From NCBI RefSeq assembly GCF_019061185.1, contig NZ_JAHQZU010000017.1, forward strand, positions 1-49,284: a DNA stretch of 49,284 nt, read 5' to 3'. The notes beneath the pieces were generated by a model that saw only the letters and a list, made by a program, of their open reading frames with translations, did no database searches and was not told the DNA's origin. This DNA is from Paracoccus sp. Z118. Its GTDB lineage: Bacteria > Pseudomonadota > Alphaproteobacteria > Rhodobacterales > Rhodobacteraceae. This document shows positions 27,406 through 36,336 of this stretch, piece after piece. How positions within the stretch are numbered: position 1 is the first letter of the stretch; each line of letters begins with the position of its first letter. The position numbers and the translations under genes are program-made.

Positions 27406-27436
27406 GTCTTGCCCAAGACGCGACGTCAAACTTGAC
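27406..27436. promoter_or_regulatory. two tandem palindromes between qhpA and qhpG
   Basis: GTCTTG-CC-CAAGAC (27406-27419) and GTCAA-AC-TTGAC (27425-27436) are both perfect palindromes with a 2-base centre, 18 bases apart centre to centre. They lie in the divergent promoter region, 60-90 bases upstream of qhpA and just over 100 upstream of qhpG. TTGACA within the second could also be a -35 element on the plus strand. Likely binding sites for QhpR or another regulator controlling both directions. Confidence 0.5.
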
Positions 27437-27541
27437 ATTTCCGGACAGAAGCGCGGCGTCATGCCGCATGCGCGGGGGTTGGCCGGAGATGTCACCTCCC
27501 CGCGGAACCGTTCGCCACTGTGGTCTGCAAGGGGATTCACG

Positions 27542-28816
27542 ATGACCATGCAGGCGGATCTTGTCGTCATGGGGGGCGGCCCGGCCGGGACGATCTCTGC
27601 CTGGCTGGCGGCGCAGGACGGCCGGCGGGTGATCCTGATCGATCCCGATCGGGCGCCTTCTCGCATCGAAGGGCTGAGTCCTCGCCTGCAGAACTGGCTG
27701 CACAGGGCGGGGCTCCTTCCCCACGCAAGCGTCCCGCTAGTCCGTGTCCCGCGGCGCAGTCTCTGGGCCGGGACCGCCTATGAGGGTAACCACGAGCTGC
27801 TGGTCAGCCGCCCCGACCTCGACCGGCATCTCCGGGACTGCGCCCGCGAGGCGGGGGCAACGGTCGTTCTCGACACGGCCACGCCGGCCCCCGGCGGCGC
27901 CCGGATGGGATCGGGGGGCTGCGTCGAGGCGCCGCTGGTCCTCGATGCGCGGGGGCGGCGCGCTGCGGGGCGCGATGGCACCCGGCGCGGCCCGCCCACC
28001 GTTGCCATGGGCGTCTGGCTCGACGGTCCTGCGGAGACGCCGCCGCAGACCCTCATCGTGCCGCTGGACGACGGCTGGGTCTGGTTCGCCTGCATGGGCA
28101 GCGGCAGGGCCTGGGCGCAGGTGACACTGAACGCCGCCGACCCGGACAAGGCCCCTCCGCCTAAGCGCGTTGCTCGTGCCCTCGCCGATTGCACAGAGCA
28201 ACTTCCGGGCTTCCGGCCGAGCGGTGATGCCACGGTCGCGCGGGAATGCTCGCCGGTGCTTTCCCCGGTTCCGGACGACTTGTCGGTCCTGCCGGTCGGC
28301 GACGCCGCGGCCGCGATGGACCCGCTGTCGGGTCACGGCATGTTCTGGGCCGTGTCCAGCGCGATCGCCGCCGCTGCCGTCCGGCGCACCCTGACCGCCG
28401 ATACGGACGGCAGCGGCAGGTCACTGGCCGGGCGCTTCCTGGGGCAGAGGACCGAAGACGTCTTCCTGAGGCAGGCGCGGATCGGCCGGGACTTCATCCG
28501 GGCCGAGACCGCCCGCGCCTCGCTGCCGTTCTGGAAGGCGCGGGCGGCGTTTCCCGACGACGAACCCGCCCACCCCACGGTCCCGGCCATCACGACGCGG
28601 CGGCAGGTCGTGGTGAAGGACGGGAGGCTCACGGAACTGGAGGTGCTGATCTCCCCACGCTCCCCCGGCGGGGTCGGGTGGTTTCATGACCTTCCCGCAG
28701 CCGACCTCTGGCGGGCGCATGCCAAAGGAGAGGATGCGGTCCGGCTGGCGCAGCGGTTCGGCCCTGCCGCCGCGCGGTTTCCCACCTGGCTGGCGGAAGA
28801 GGCGACACCGGGCTGA
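27542..28816 (+). CDS. qhpG: QhpG, FAD monooxygenase for CTQ biogenesis
   Basis: A 424-residue flavoprotein of the tryptophan-halogenase-like / group A monooxygenase type. The FAD dinucleotide fold is MGGGPAGTISAWLA (Gly11-Gly16 region), with the ribose-binding acid in RVILIDPDRAP. The second FAD motif is LPVGDAAAAMDPLSGHGMFW (about residues 252-271), typical of flavin monooxygenases. QhpG introduces the two oxygens on the QhpC tryptophan that becomes the quinone, acting on the crosslinked precursor. The ATG at 27542 is preceded by AAGGGG. It is transcribed away from qhpA. The minus-strand terminator of the aldehyde dehydrogenase follows the stop, so qhpG and that gene converge. Confidence 0.92.
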   Translation: MTMQADLVVMGGGPAGTISAWLAAQDGRRVILIDPDRAPSRIEGLSPRLQNWLHRAGLLPHASVPLVRVPRRSLWAGTAYEGNHELLVSRPDLDRHLRDCAREAGATVVLDTATPAPGGARMGSGGCVEAPLVLDARGRRAAGRDGTRRGPPTVAMGVWLDGPAETPPQTLIVPLDDGWVWFACMGSGRAWAQVTLNAADPDKAPPPKRVARALADCTEQLPGFRPSGDATVARECSPVLSPVPDDLSVLPVGDAAAAMDPLSGHGMFWAVSSAIAAAAVRRTLTADTDGSGRSLAGRFLGQRTEDVFLRQARIGRDFIRAETARASLPFWKARAAFPDDEPAHPTVPAITTRRQVVVKDGRLTELEVLISPRSPGGVGWFHDLPAADLWRAHAKGEDAVRLAQRFGPAAARFPTWLAEEATPG

Positions 28817-28887
28817 GGAGCGTGGAGCCGCCGGGCTGGTCAAACGAGAAACGCACCGCTCGCGCGGCATCGAAGGCGTCCTGTCGC

Positions 28888-28919
28888 AAAAAAAGGCGCG
28901 CGGACACGCCGCGCGCCTT
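28888..28919 (-). terminator. intrinsic terminator for the aldehyde dehydrogenase remnant
   Basis: A perfect 11-base-pair stem (28893-28903 with 28909-28919, loop 5) is followed on the minus strand by seven T residues (A run 28888-28894). It lies 40 bases beyond the stop of the minus-strand aldehyde dehydrogenase. The plus side has no T run, so it is directional. Confidence 0.85.
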
Positions 28920-28958
28920 CGGGAAGTCAGGCTGCGGCGGGGCCGCACCCGGCAGGTC

Positions 28959-29642
28959 TCAGAAGAAGCCGAGGGCGTCGTCGCTGTAGCTGACCAGCAT
29001 GCATTTGGTCTGCCGGTAGTGGTCGAGCATCAACAGACGGTTCTCGCACCCGATCCCCGACTGCTTGTAGCCACCGAAAGCCGCATGGGCCTGATAGGCG
29101 TGGTAGCAGTTGGTCCACACCCGCCCAGCCTGGATGCCGCGCGCCATGCGGAAGGCGCGGCTGCCGTCGCGGGTCCAGACCCCGGCGCCGAGACCGTAGC
29201 TGGTGTCATTGGCGATCTTCAGCGCCTCGGCCTCGTCCTTGAAGGTGGCGGCGGCCAGCACCGGGCCGAAGATTTCCTCCTGGAAGATGCGCATGGCGTT
29301 GTCGCCGTGGAACACCGTCGGCTGGATGTAGTTGCCGTTCTCGATTCCCTCGACCGAGCCGCGATCGCCGCCGGTCAGGACCTTCGCGCCCTCGTCGCGT
29401 CCGATCTGCAGATAGGACGTGATCTTGTCCATCTGCTCGGTCGAGGCCTGGGCGCCGATCATGGTGGTGGGGTCCAGCGGGTTGCCAGCCTTGGTGTTCT
29501 TCACGCGCTCGACCGCGCGCCCCATGAAGCGATCGTAGATCGATTCCTGAACGAGTGCCCGCGAGGGCGCGGTGCAGACCTCGCCCGAGTTCAGTGAGAA
29601 CATGGCGAAGCCTTCGAGGCACTTGTCGAAGAGGCCACGCAC
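28959..29642 (-). pseudogene. NAD-dependent aldehyde dehydrogenase, N-terminal half lost
   Basis: The C-terminal 227 residues of an aldehyde dehydrogenase of about 506 residues. Homology begins at [19 protein letters not shown], which holds the catalytic cysteine, and continues through [13 protein letters not shown], the NAD/tetramer region and [14 protein letters not shown] to the normal end. About 275 N-terminal residues, including the NAD-binding fold, are absent. Upstream of 29642 the sequence turns into an IS110-type transposase remnant in the same orientation. The in-frame ATG at 29642 could start a short product, but it could not bind NAD properly. An intact gene here would oxidise the aldehydes released by the qhp enzyme. 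Confidence 0.88.
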
Positions 29643-29680
29643 CCTCTAGCTGGATACGAATGTTGTTGAGCAGCTATTCT

Positions 29681-30100
29681 TCAGGGCCGATGCGGTTTAG
29701 AGGGCTTGTTCTTCCACGCTTTGACCATTGCCGCGTAGGCGGCTCCTGCCTGAGCCACGAGATCCATCTCTCGATGGCGGATCTCCTTGTCCCAGTAGAC
29801 GCGGCCGGGAACAGCTGGCTTGTCCGCTCGGGGAGCGCCGGCGCGCAGTTCCAGCTTGCGCATCTTCATGGCGACAAAGGCGGGCCGGGCCCGCCGATAA
29901 GGGACGGCCTTCGTCAGCAACTGCCAGCTCAGGCCTGCGATCTTGCGCGCGGTGGCGCTGCGACGTTGGGCCTTTCCGGTCCTTGATCCCCAAAAAGAAG
30001 TCCCACAGCTGTCCAGAGACCGATGCAGCCGACCAGCCGCCTCGATCAGCATGGTTCTGGCGACCACATCCCTTTGCCTGGAAATCCGAAACCTCATGAC
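29681..30100 (-). pseudogene. IS110 (IS116-type) transposase remnant, 3' end
   Basis: Fragments of the C-terminal transposase_20 region in two minus-strand frames: ARTMLIEAAGRLHRSLDS in one, LWDFFLGIKDRKGP in the other, then RSATARKIAGLSWQLLTKA and ARPAFVAMKMRKLELRAGAP back in the first. Two compensating indels are needed to join them. The N-terminal DEDD half is missing. It differs from the IS110 copy at 14587-15626. Its 3' end points at the broken aldehyde dehydrogenase about 40 bases away, so its insertion or later deletion probably removed the 5' half of that gene. Confidence 0.7.
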
Positions 30101-30170
30101 GCACCCGGTTCGCGTGACCGGGCGAGATCGGGGTTTTCGTTTTCGGCGACCTGGATCACGCCGGAGCAGG

Positions 30171-30211
30171 GTTATCAGGTTCGCGGTTCGTATCCGCTTT
30201 GTCCTGATAAC
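30171..30211 (+). repeat. 9-bp inverted repeat with inner stem and T run
   Basis: GTTATCAGG (30171-30179) and CCTGATAAC (30203-30211) are perfect inverted arms around 23 bases that hold a second small stem (GCGG/CCGC with a 7-base loop). TTTTT follows on the plus strand. It could be an intrinsic terminator or a recombination/att-type site in the 400-base gene-free stretch before the methyltransferase gene. The rest of 30212-30509 shows no gene. Confidence 0.5.
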
Positions 30212-30509
30212 TTTTTAGGGCTAGTTGGTTGTTTTAACGAGTTTTCAGCGGGGCTTTGCAATCCGCTGCGTAACCTCTCCGCCAACCCGCCGGAGCCGTT
30301 GTGTCAATAGATTTCGCCACTGCCAGCGTCAAGCATTATCCGACCGAAGCGACGGCTTGCATCCTTGCGGGCGAGCCGCCGCCGGCAGGGTGCAACCGCG
30401 CCGATTGCCAGCGGAAACACCACGCGCGCGCCCAACCGCGCCGTTGCCTGGGAGCGGTTTTCGTGCCAAGACCAACCCGACGACATAACAACAACCAGAG
30501 TTTCGCCGC

Positions 30510-31175
30510 ATGCCAGATTTCGCCCAGCGCCGAACCACGATGGTCGACACGCAGGTTCGGCCCAACGAGGTCAACGGCTATCCCGTCATTGCCGCCATGC
30601 TGCATGTCCCGCGCGAGGCGTTCGTGCCCGATGCCCGCCGCGAGGTCGCCTATAGTGGCGAGAATCTCGACGTAGGGCACGGCCGGGTGATGCTGGACCC
30701 GCGCACATTCGCCAAGCTGATCGACGTCATGCAGCTGGAGAACGGCGACCTCGTGCTCGATCTGGGCTGCGGCTACGGCTATTCCTCGGCCGTCATGGCG
30801 CGGATCGCGCAGGCGGTCGTCGCGGTCGAGGAACACCCCGCCCTCGTCGCCGAGGCGGAGCGCCGGCTGGCCGAGCAGGGCGTCGATAACGTCGCGGTGG
30901 TCAGGGCCGCGCTGACGGAAGGCGCGCCGGATCAGGGCCCCTACGACGCGATCCTGATCAACGGCGCGATCGAAGTGCTGCCGGACGCCATCGCCGGCCA
31001 GCTTGCCGAGGGCGGCCGCATCGCCGCCCTGTGGCATGAGGACGGGCCGGGCACCGGCCTGGGGGTCGCCCGACTTGGCTACAAGCTCGATGGACGCATC
31101 AACTGGCGCTATGCGTTCAACGCGCATGCGCCCGTTCTGCCCGGTTTGACGATCAACGAAGGATTCATCCTGTGA
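30510..31175 (+). CDS. protein-L-isoaspartate O-methyltransferase family protein
   Basis: A 221-residue class I SAM-dependent methyltransferase of the PIMT family. The alphaproteobacterial N-terminus is [23 protein letters not shown] motif I is [16 protein letters not shown] (about residues 84-99), followed by the acidic end of strand 2 (VVAVEEHP) and [14 protein letters not shown]. It is shorter and more divergent than the classical Pcm at 34681-35364 of this window, so repair of isoaspartyl residues is not certain. The stop overlaps the tolC start, and this gene-tolC pair recurs in alphaproteobacteria. ATG 30510 is preferred because the residues before MVDTQVRP match the family. Confidence 0.85.
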   Translation: MPDFAQRRTTMVDTQVRPNEVNGYPVIAAMLHVPREAFVPDARREVAYSGENLDVGHGRVMLDPRTFAKLIDVMQLENGDLVLDLGCGYGYSSAVMARIAQAVVAVEEHPALVAEAERRLAEQGVDNVAVVRAALTEGAPDQGPYDAILINGAIEVLPDAIAGQLAEGGRIAALWHEDGPGTGLGVARLGYKLDGRINWRYAFNAHAPVLPGLTINEGFIL

Positions 31176-32560
31176 AACGCATGCTGCAGCGCCTTGCACT
31201 GACCCTGACCGCCGCGCTTGTTCCGGTGCTGCCCGCGTCGGCGGAATCGCTCGCCGACGTGATGGTCGCCGCCTATCGCCACTCGGCCCTGCTGGAGCAG
31301 AACCGGGCGGTGCTGCGCGCCGCGGACGAGGATGTGGCGCAGGCGATGTCGGCGCTGCGACCGGTGGTGGAATGGGCCGCCTCGCACAGCTTCCAGCAAA
31401 CCGACGGGGTCGAAACGGTCTCGACGACGCTGCAACTCGTCGCGTCGATGACGCTGTTCGACTGGGGCCGAAACCAGCTCGCCATTGATATCGCCAAGGA
31501 AAACGTGCTCGCGACGCGCGAGGCGCTGGTGGCCATCGAACAGGACGTGCTGCTGAACGCGACCCGCGCCTATCTGGACGTGCATACCGCGCTGCAGCAG
31601 ATCAGCCTGCAGGAAAACTCGGTCAACCTGCTGTCGCAGGAACTCCAGGCGGCGCAGGACCGCTTCGAGGTGGGTGAGATCACCACCACCGACGTCTCGC
31701 TGGCCGAGGCGCAGCTTGCCGGCTCGCGCGCGAGCCTCGCAACCGCGCAGGGCAGCTACCAGATCGCGATCGAGGCGTTCGTGGAGGCCGTGGGCCGCCG
31801 GCCCGTCGATCTGGACCCGCCGCCCGCCTTGCCGACGCGCCCCGCATCGATCGAGGCCGCGCAGGCCGTCGCCCGCCGCACCCATCCGGCGGTGCTTCAG
31901 GCGCAGCGCGCCACGGCCGCAGCCGAGCTTCAGGTCGCCGCCGCCGCCGCCGAACGCAGCCCCATCATCACCGGCAGCGCCGGGCTGTCGGGCAACCGCC
32001 AGCCGCGGCCGGCGTTCGACGGCAGCCGCGATCAGGACAATTCCGGCACCCTCAGCGCGTCGATCCAGCTGAACCAGACGCTGTATTCCGGCGGGCGGCT
32101 TTCGGCGGTGCATCGCCGGGCGATGGCCGGACGTGACAGCGCCCGCGCGGCGCTGTTGAACTCGGCCCGGCAGGTCGATCTGGCGGTGGGGACCGCCTGG
32201 GCCAACATCGATGTCGCCCGCGCGCAGATCGTGGCCATCGACGAGCAGATTTCGGCCGCGCAACAGGCCTACGAGGGTGTGCGCGAAGAGGCGACGCTGG
32301 GCGCCCGCACCACGCTGGACGTGCTGGACGCCGAACAGGATCTGCTGGAGGCGAGGTCCGACCGCATCCAGGCGAACGCCAATCTGCAATTAGCACATTA
32401 TCAACTTCTGGCTGGTATGGGTGTCTTGACGGTAGAAGACCTCAAGCTGGGAATCCCCACCTATGACCCATCGGCCTATTACAGCGCGGTGCGCGATGCG
32501 CCGTATACCAGCACCCAGGGCCAGAATCTGGACCGGGTGCTGCGCGCGATCGGAAAGTGA
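31172..32560 (+). CDS. tolC: TolC-family outer membrane channel protein
   Basis: A 462-residue outer-membrane export channel. Residues 1-23 are a signal peptide ([17 protein letters not shown] before ESLADVM). Two repeats of the TolC alpha-barrel fold follow: long amphipathic helices with the repeat landmarks [27 protein letters not shown] (first half) and [23 protein letters not shown] (second half), and strand segments [13 protein letters not shown] and [12 protein letters not shown] in the equivalent places. It would pair with an inner-membrane pump and adaptor for type I secretion or efflux; none is adjacent. The start is GTG at 31172, overlapping the upstream stop, which implies coupling. 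Confidence 0.93.
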   Translation: MKRMLQRLALTLTAALVPVLPASAESLADVMVAAYRHSALLEQNRAVLRAADEDVAQAMSALRPVVEWAASHSFQQTDGVETVSTTLQLVASMTLFDWGRNQLAIDIAKENVLATREALVAIEQDVLLNATRAYLDVHTALQQISLQENSVNLLSQELQAAQDRFEVGEITTTDVSLAEAQLAGSRASLATAQGSYQIAIEAFVEAVGRRPVDLDPPPALPTRPASIEAAQAVARRTHPAVLQAQRATAAAELQVAAAAAERSPIITGSAGLSGNRQPRPAFDGSRDQDNSGTLSASIQLNQTLYSGGRLSAVHRRAMAGRDSARAALLNSARQVDLAVGTAWANIDVARAQIVAIDEQISAAQQAYEGVREEATLGARTTLDVLDAEQDLLEARSDRIQANANLQLAHYQLLAGMGVLTVEDLKLGIPTYDPSAYYSAVRDAPYTSTQGQNLDRVLRAIGK

Positions 32561-32590
32561 CCGCCGCGTCCTGATCGCGGGGGCAGGACG

Positions 32591-33523
32591 ATGACCGACC
32601 TGTCGTCGAGCCCCCGCCAGATCGCCCGCCCGCCCACGGGTGCAGATCCTTCCGAAACCATGGGCGACGTGCTGGCTTCCATCCGCCGCCTGATCGCACA
32701 GGGCGACGTCGGCCCCGCGCGCCGCGAGCCCGACCCGACCCGCCGTCCAGCCCCGGCTGAACAGCCGCCGCGCCCGGTGAGTGCGGGTATCGCCCCGGCC
32801 TTCGTCCGCTCGCCCCGCCTCGAATCGGGAGAGCCCGCACCGCTGCGCCTGCACCGCGATGCGCTGATCCCGCCGGCGGAGGTGCCCGCGGTGCCTCTCG
32901 GCGGGCAGGACGACGCGCCACCGCCGCGCCCGGCACGGCTGCGCCTGGCAACGCCCACCGATGCCTCGGCTGACGAAGCGCCTGCCATCGCCACCGGCGG
33001 CAACCGCATGGCCCGCATCCTGCGCGCCGCCTCATTCCCGGACGACGCGCAAGCCGAACCGCGCGGCATCGTTCCGGAAAGCGACAACCTCACGCTGGCA
33101 CCGCCGGCGGTTCCCGTTACCTTCCACGAAGGCGAGGTGGAGACGCCCCAAGCCGAGGCGTCAACAGCGCCCGATCCGGCGCTCGCTTCAGCTACGCCGA
33201 CCGTCGCGCCTGCGGCAATCCCCGACCCGCAACCCCCAGTATCCGGCAATTCCATCAACGCCGCCCCGCCCGAAAGGACCGCGGCACGAAACGCCCCGCG
33301 CCCGGTCGAAGACGCGGGCGACACGACCGCGCTGCATCTCTTCGCGCCCGCCGACGAGGACATTCCCAACGGCTCGATCCTGCGCAGCCTGCTGCGCGAG
33401 GCGATCCGGCAGGAACTTCAGGGCGAGATGGGCGGCCGTTTCAGCCGCAACCTGCGCCGGGTCATCCGTCAAGAAGTGGCCTACGCGATTGCCGAAGCCA
33501 CCCGGAGCAGGCAGCAGGGCTGA
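32591..33523 (+). CDS. PopZ/DUF2497-like proline-rich protein
   Basis: A 310-residue acidic and proline-rich protein with two conserved ends. Near the N-terminus TMGDVLASIRRLIAQ (about residues 22-37) resembles the helix that opens DUF2497/PopZ proteins. The C-terminus LREAIRQELQGEMGGRFSRN followed by LRRVIRQEVAYAIA (about 270-305) resembles the oligomerisation helices. About 200 residues in between are low-complexity, rich in Pro, Ala, Arg and Glu, as in polar organising scaffolds. PopZ organises cell poles in alphaproteobacteria; whether this protein does so is inferred from the architecture only. It follows tolC by 30 bases and converges with nlpD. Confidence 0.55.
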   Translation: MTDLSSSPRQIARPPTGADPSETMGDVLASIRRLIAQGDVGPARREPDPTRRPAPAEQPPRPVSAGIAPAFVRSPRLESGEPAPLRLHRDALIPPAEVPAVPLGGQDDAPPPRPARLRLATPTDASADEAPAIATGGNRMARILRAASFPDDAQAEPRGIVPESDNLTLAPPAVPVTFHEGEVETPQAEASTAPDPALASATPTVAPAAIPDPQPPVSGNSINAAPPERTAARNAPRPVEDAGDTTALHLFAPADEDIPNGSILRSLLREAIRQELQGEMGGRFSRNLRRVIRQEVAYAIAEATRSRQQG

Positions 33524-33632
33524 CCGGCGCCGGCCGAAATCCCGCAGCCCGGCAAGGAAGCGGCCCAGCGGCCCTCGCGCTGAATCCACGCGGGGGGCGT
33601 GCCCGAAAGCAGCGCCTCCCCGTTCCGGGGCC

Positions 33633-34652
33633 TTACAGATATTTCTCGGGGTCCACGCTGTCGAAGCCCTGCCGGACCTCGAAATGAACGCTGCCGCTGG
33701 AGCGGGCCTTGCCGATCGACTGGCCCGCGCTGACCGCCTGACCCTTTTCGACTGACAGGTCGTCGAGTCCGGCATAAACGGTGAGCAGGTCGCCGTCATG
33801 CCGGACGACGACGATCGGCACGCCGTCGGTGTCGCGGGTGATCGCCGCGACAGTGCCGCTGCCGGCCGCCTTCACCGGGGTTCCGGCGGGGGCGGCGATG
33901 TCGATCCCCTCGTTCCGGCCCTTGCTGTAGGCCCGGATGATCGCGCCGTTCACCGGCATGGACAGCCGGCCGCTGCCCGACGCGGCGGTGCGCGTCGCGC
34001 CGAGATCGGGCACGCCGGTGCGGGGGGCGGGACGCGAGGCGGGCTCGGTCCGTTCGTTCGGAAGGGGCGCCGCCGCCGAGGGGGGCATCGGGGTCGGGCT
34101 GCCGACGCCCGGCGCCGTGACGGCGACACGCGCGCCGCCCGCTCCGGCCGCCGCCGGAATCCTGAGGGTCTGGCCCAGCCGCACGGTCATGTTTTCCGGC
34201 AGGCCGTTCGCCGCCGCCAGATCCTGCACCGACACGCCGTATCTGCGCGAGATCGACCATGCCGTCTCTCCCGCCGCGACGGTATGGGTGCGCGCGGCCG
34301 TTGCCGGGGCGGCCGGGGCTGTGGTTGCGGCTGGCGCGGCCTGACCCGCGGTGGCGGTCCTCGCCGGCTCGACCGCCGCTTGCCGGACGCCCTGCCCCGC
34401 GAAGGGGTCGCGGATCTGCGCCTGACCGGCCGCCGCGCCTGCGGCGGGGGGGCCGAAGACCGGCCAGCGGAGCTGGGGCATCTGGATCTGCGGCACCCGC
34501 ATCCCCGCGGCCGGCGCCGGCCCCGCCGCGCCCGGACCACCGGCACCCGCTCCGCCGCCGCCGGCGGCGCCCATCGGCTGGCCCGCGGGCACACAGCCGG
34601 CGACCAGCGCCAGCGCGGCCACGGTCAGCCCCGTTCTCAAGGAAATCCTCAT
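33633..34652 (-). CDS. nlpD: NlpD-like lipoprotein with LysM and degenerate M23 domains
   Basis: A 339-residue envelope lipoprotein. The lipobox LVAGC puts the acylated cysteine at residue 20. A Gly/Ala/Pro-rich linker leads to a LysM peptidoglycan-binding domain (about 122-166, HTVAAGETAWSISRRYGV), then a second linker and a LytM/M23 domain (about 245-339). The first zinc motif HxGxD reads NEGID and only one histidine of the last HxH remains (VHFEVR). The same loss is found in E. coli NlpD, which activates amidases instead of cutting peptidoglycan. The order surE-pcm-nlpD is the conserved enterobacterial order, supporting the name. The ATG at 34652 fits the lipoprotein signal. Confidence 0.88.
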   Translation of the reverse strand: MRISLRTGLTVAALALVAGCVPAGQPMGAAGGGGAGAGGPGAAGPAPAAGMRVPQIQMPQLRWPVFGPPAAGAAAGQAQIRDPFAGQGVRQAAVEPARTATAGQAAPAATTAPAAPATAARTHTVAAGETAWSISRRYGVSVQDLAAANGLPENMTVRLGQTLRIPAAAGAGGARVAVTAPGVGSPTPMPPSAAAPLPNERTEPASRPAPRTGVPDLGATRTAASGSGRLSMPVNGAIIRAYSKGRNEGIDIAAPAGTPVKAAGSGTVAAITRDTDGVPIVVVRHDGDLLTVYAGLDDLSVEKGQAVSAGQSIGKARSSGSVHFEVRQGFDSVDPEKYL

Positions 34653-34680
34653 CTGCCCGTCCTCAATCCCATTGCGGGGG

Positions 34681-35364
34681 TCATGTCTGTCCCAACCCCT
34701 CGACCAGCGGCACGAACCGCACCTGCCGCAACTCGTCATAGCGGAACCCCTCGGCCGTCCGCGTCACCCGGATCAGCGTCTGGACCGCATCGGACTGCCC
34801 GACAGGAAGCACCATGATACCGCCGATCTTGAGCTGCGACAACAGCGGCCCCGGCGGGTCCTCGGCCGCCGCCGTCACCATGATGCGATCGAAGGGAGCC
34901 TGCTCCGGCAGCCCGCGCGAGCCGTCCGCGACCCGCGCCGTGATGTTGGTCAGGCCAAGCTGGCGGAACAGCGCCTCGGCCTCGTTCACCAGCCGGCGGT
35001 GGCGGTCCACGGTCAGCACCCTGCGGCAGAGCAGCGACAGGACCGCCGCCTGATAGCCCGAGCCGGTGCCGACTTCCAGCACGGTGTCGCGCGGCCCGAC
35101 CTCCAGCGCCTGGGTCATCAGCCCCACGACCGAAGGCTGGCTGATCGTCTGGCCGCAGCCGATCGGCAGGGGCGTATCCTCGTAGGAGCGGTCCTCGAAA
35201 TGGCCGCGCACGAAGGCGCCCCGGTCGATCCGCTCCATCGCGTCGAGCACCCGCTGATCGGTGACGCCGCGCGAGCGCAGGGTGTAAAGAAAGCGCATCT
35301 TGTGTTCGTCCGCATGCGGATCGCCAGGCGTCCTGCCCGCACGGCCGTTGTCCTGATCGCTCAT
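34681..35364 (-). CDS. pcm: protein-L-isoaspartate O-methyltransferase
   Basis: A 227-residue classical Pcm that methylates isoaspartyl residues in aged proteins so that they can be repaired. The N-terminal region [21 protein letters not shown] and [19 protein letters not shown] carry the family substrate-binding signature. SAM motif I is [16 protein letters not shown], followed by TVDRH and [14 protein letters not shown], with the late motif GGIMVLPVG. The start at 35364 has GAGGA 9 bases upstream. An in-frame ATG at 35373 overlaps the surE stop but has no spacer to that site. It is translationally close to surE upstream and nlpD downstream (28 bases). Confidence 0.93.
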   Translation of the reverse strand: MSDQDNGRAGRTPGDPHADEHKMRFLYTLRSRGVTDQRVLDAMERIDRGAFVRGHFEDRSYEDTPLPIGCGQTISQPSVVGLMTQALEVGPRDTVLEVGTGSGYQAAVLSLLCRRVLTVDRHRRLVNEAEALFRQLGLTNITARVADGSRGLPEQAPFDRIMVTAAAEDPPGPLLSQLKIGGIMVLPVGQSDAVQTLIRVTRTAEGFRYDELRQVRFVPLVEGLGQT

Positions 35365-35369
35365 GGCGG

Positions 35370-36164
35370 TCATTCCTCGTCGAGCGCCTCCTGCAGGGAT
35401 CGCAGCGAGGCGTGGCAGGTCAGGTCGGCCCGCATCGGCGTGACCGCGACGAACCCGTCCATCAGCAGCTCGACATCGCTGCCCGCCCCCGCGCGGGCCT
35501 GCTGCGAGCCGCCGGTGATCCACAGGAACCGCCGCCCGCTGGGCGAGACATGCGGCGCGACGCCGAAGCGCACGCCCTCGCGCTTGCCCTGCGGCCCGAC
35601 GCGCATCCCGCGCACCCGATCGGCGGCGAGCGGCGGGAAGTTCACGTTGTAGAACAGCCGGAAATCCGGGCCGGAGGTCCAGTCGCCGTTATCGAGCAGC
35701 CGCCGGATCGCGCGGGGGCCGTGGACACGCGCGGCCTCGAACGGGTCGTCCAGCCCCTGCGTTCCGGGGCCGAGATACTGCGACAGCGCGATCGCGGGCA
35801 GACCCTGCAGCGCCGCCTCCATCGCGCCGCCGACGGTGCCGGAATACATCACGTTCTCGCCGGCGTTGTTGCCCCGGTTGACACCCGACAGCACCAGATC
35901 GGGCGGCGCGTCGCGCATGATGTCCGACAACCCGGCCAGGACGCAGTCGGCGGGGCTGCCCTCGGCCGCCCAGCGGCGGGGGGCGAGTTCGGCGATCATC
36001 GTCGGGTGGGTGTAGCTGATGCAGTGGGCGACGCCCGACTGCTCGAACGCGGGGGCGACCACCCACACCTCGCCCTCGGGGCCGGCGACCTCGGCCGCGA
36101 TGTCGGCCATGGCCTCCAGACCGGGGGCGTTGATGCCATCGTCGTTGGTGATCAGAATCCGCAT
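35370..36164 (-). CDS. surE: 5'/3'-nucleotidase SurE
   Basis: A 264-residue metal-dependent nucleoside monophosphate phosphatase. The opening [15 protein letters not shown] contains the catalytic DD pair (Asp8, Asp9). [13 protein letters not shown] is the substrate loop, [16 protein letters not shown] has the conserved metal-binding asparagine, and [11 protein letters not shown] follows, with the C-terminal ITPMRADLT equivalent VTPMRADLT. First gene of surE-pcm-nlpD; its stop overlaps the alternative pcm start. The start is firmly placed because the Met precedes the beta strand and catalytic pair. The open frame upstream to 36641 is not coding. Confidence 0.96.
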   Translation of the reverse strand: MRILITNDDGINAPGLEAMADIAAEVAGPEGEVWVVAPAFEQSGVAHCISYTHPTMIAELAPRRWAAEGSPADCVLAGLSDIMRDAPPDLVLSGVNRGNNAGENVMYSGTVGGAMEAALQGLPAIALSQYLGPGTQGLDDPFEAARVHGPRAIRRLLDNGDWTSGPDFRLFYNVNFPPLAADRVRGMRVGPQGKREGVRFGVAPHVSPSGRRFLWITGGSQQARAGAGSDVELLMDGFVAVTPMRADLTCHASLRSLQEALDEE

Positions 36165-36336
36165 TCGCCTGCCCGCCTGCCCCCCATTCTTGCCGGTGCC
36201 CTCGCCGCCGCCCCGGACGCCCGATCTGCTTAGCAACCGGCGCACGATCCGCGCAACCGCCCGTGAGGCCGCAGATCGAGGTTTGACGCGGCGAGCGCGG
36301 GCTTGCAAGATGCCCCCGGCTTGAGCCGGGCGCCCC

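Noticed and set aside
25700..27541. Upstream open extension of qhpG opposite qhpA
   Set aside because: The FAD fold begins immediately after 27542, where a ribosome site lies; the extension is antisense to qhpA.
30180..30205. T-arm-like stem (GCGG, TTCGTAT loop, CCGC) suggesting a tRNA
   Set aside because: No acceptor stem, anticodon arm or CCA in register; only a 4-bp stem inside the larger inverted repeat.
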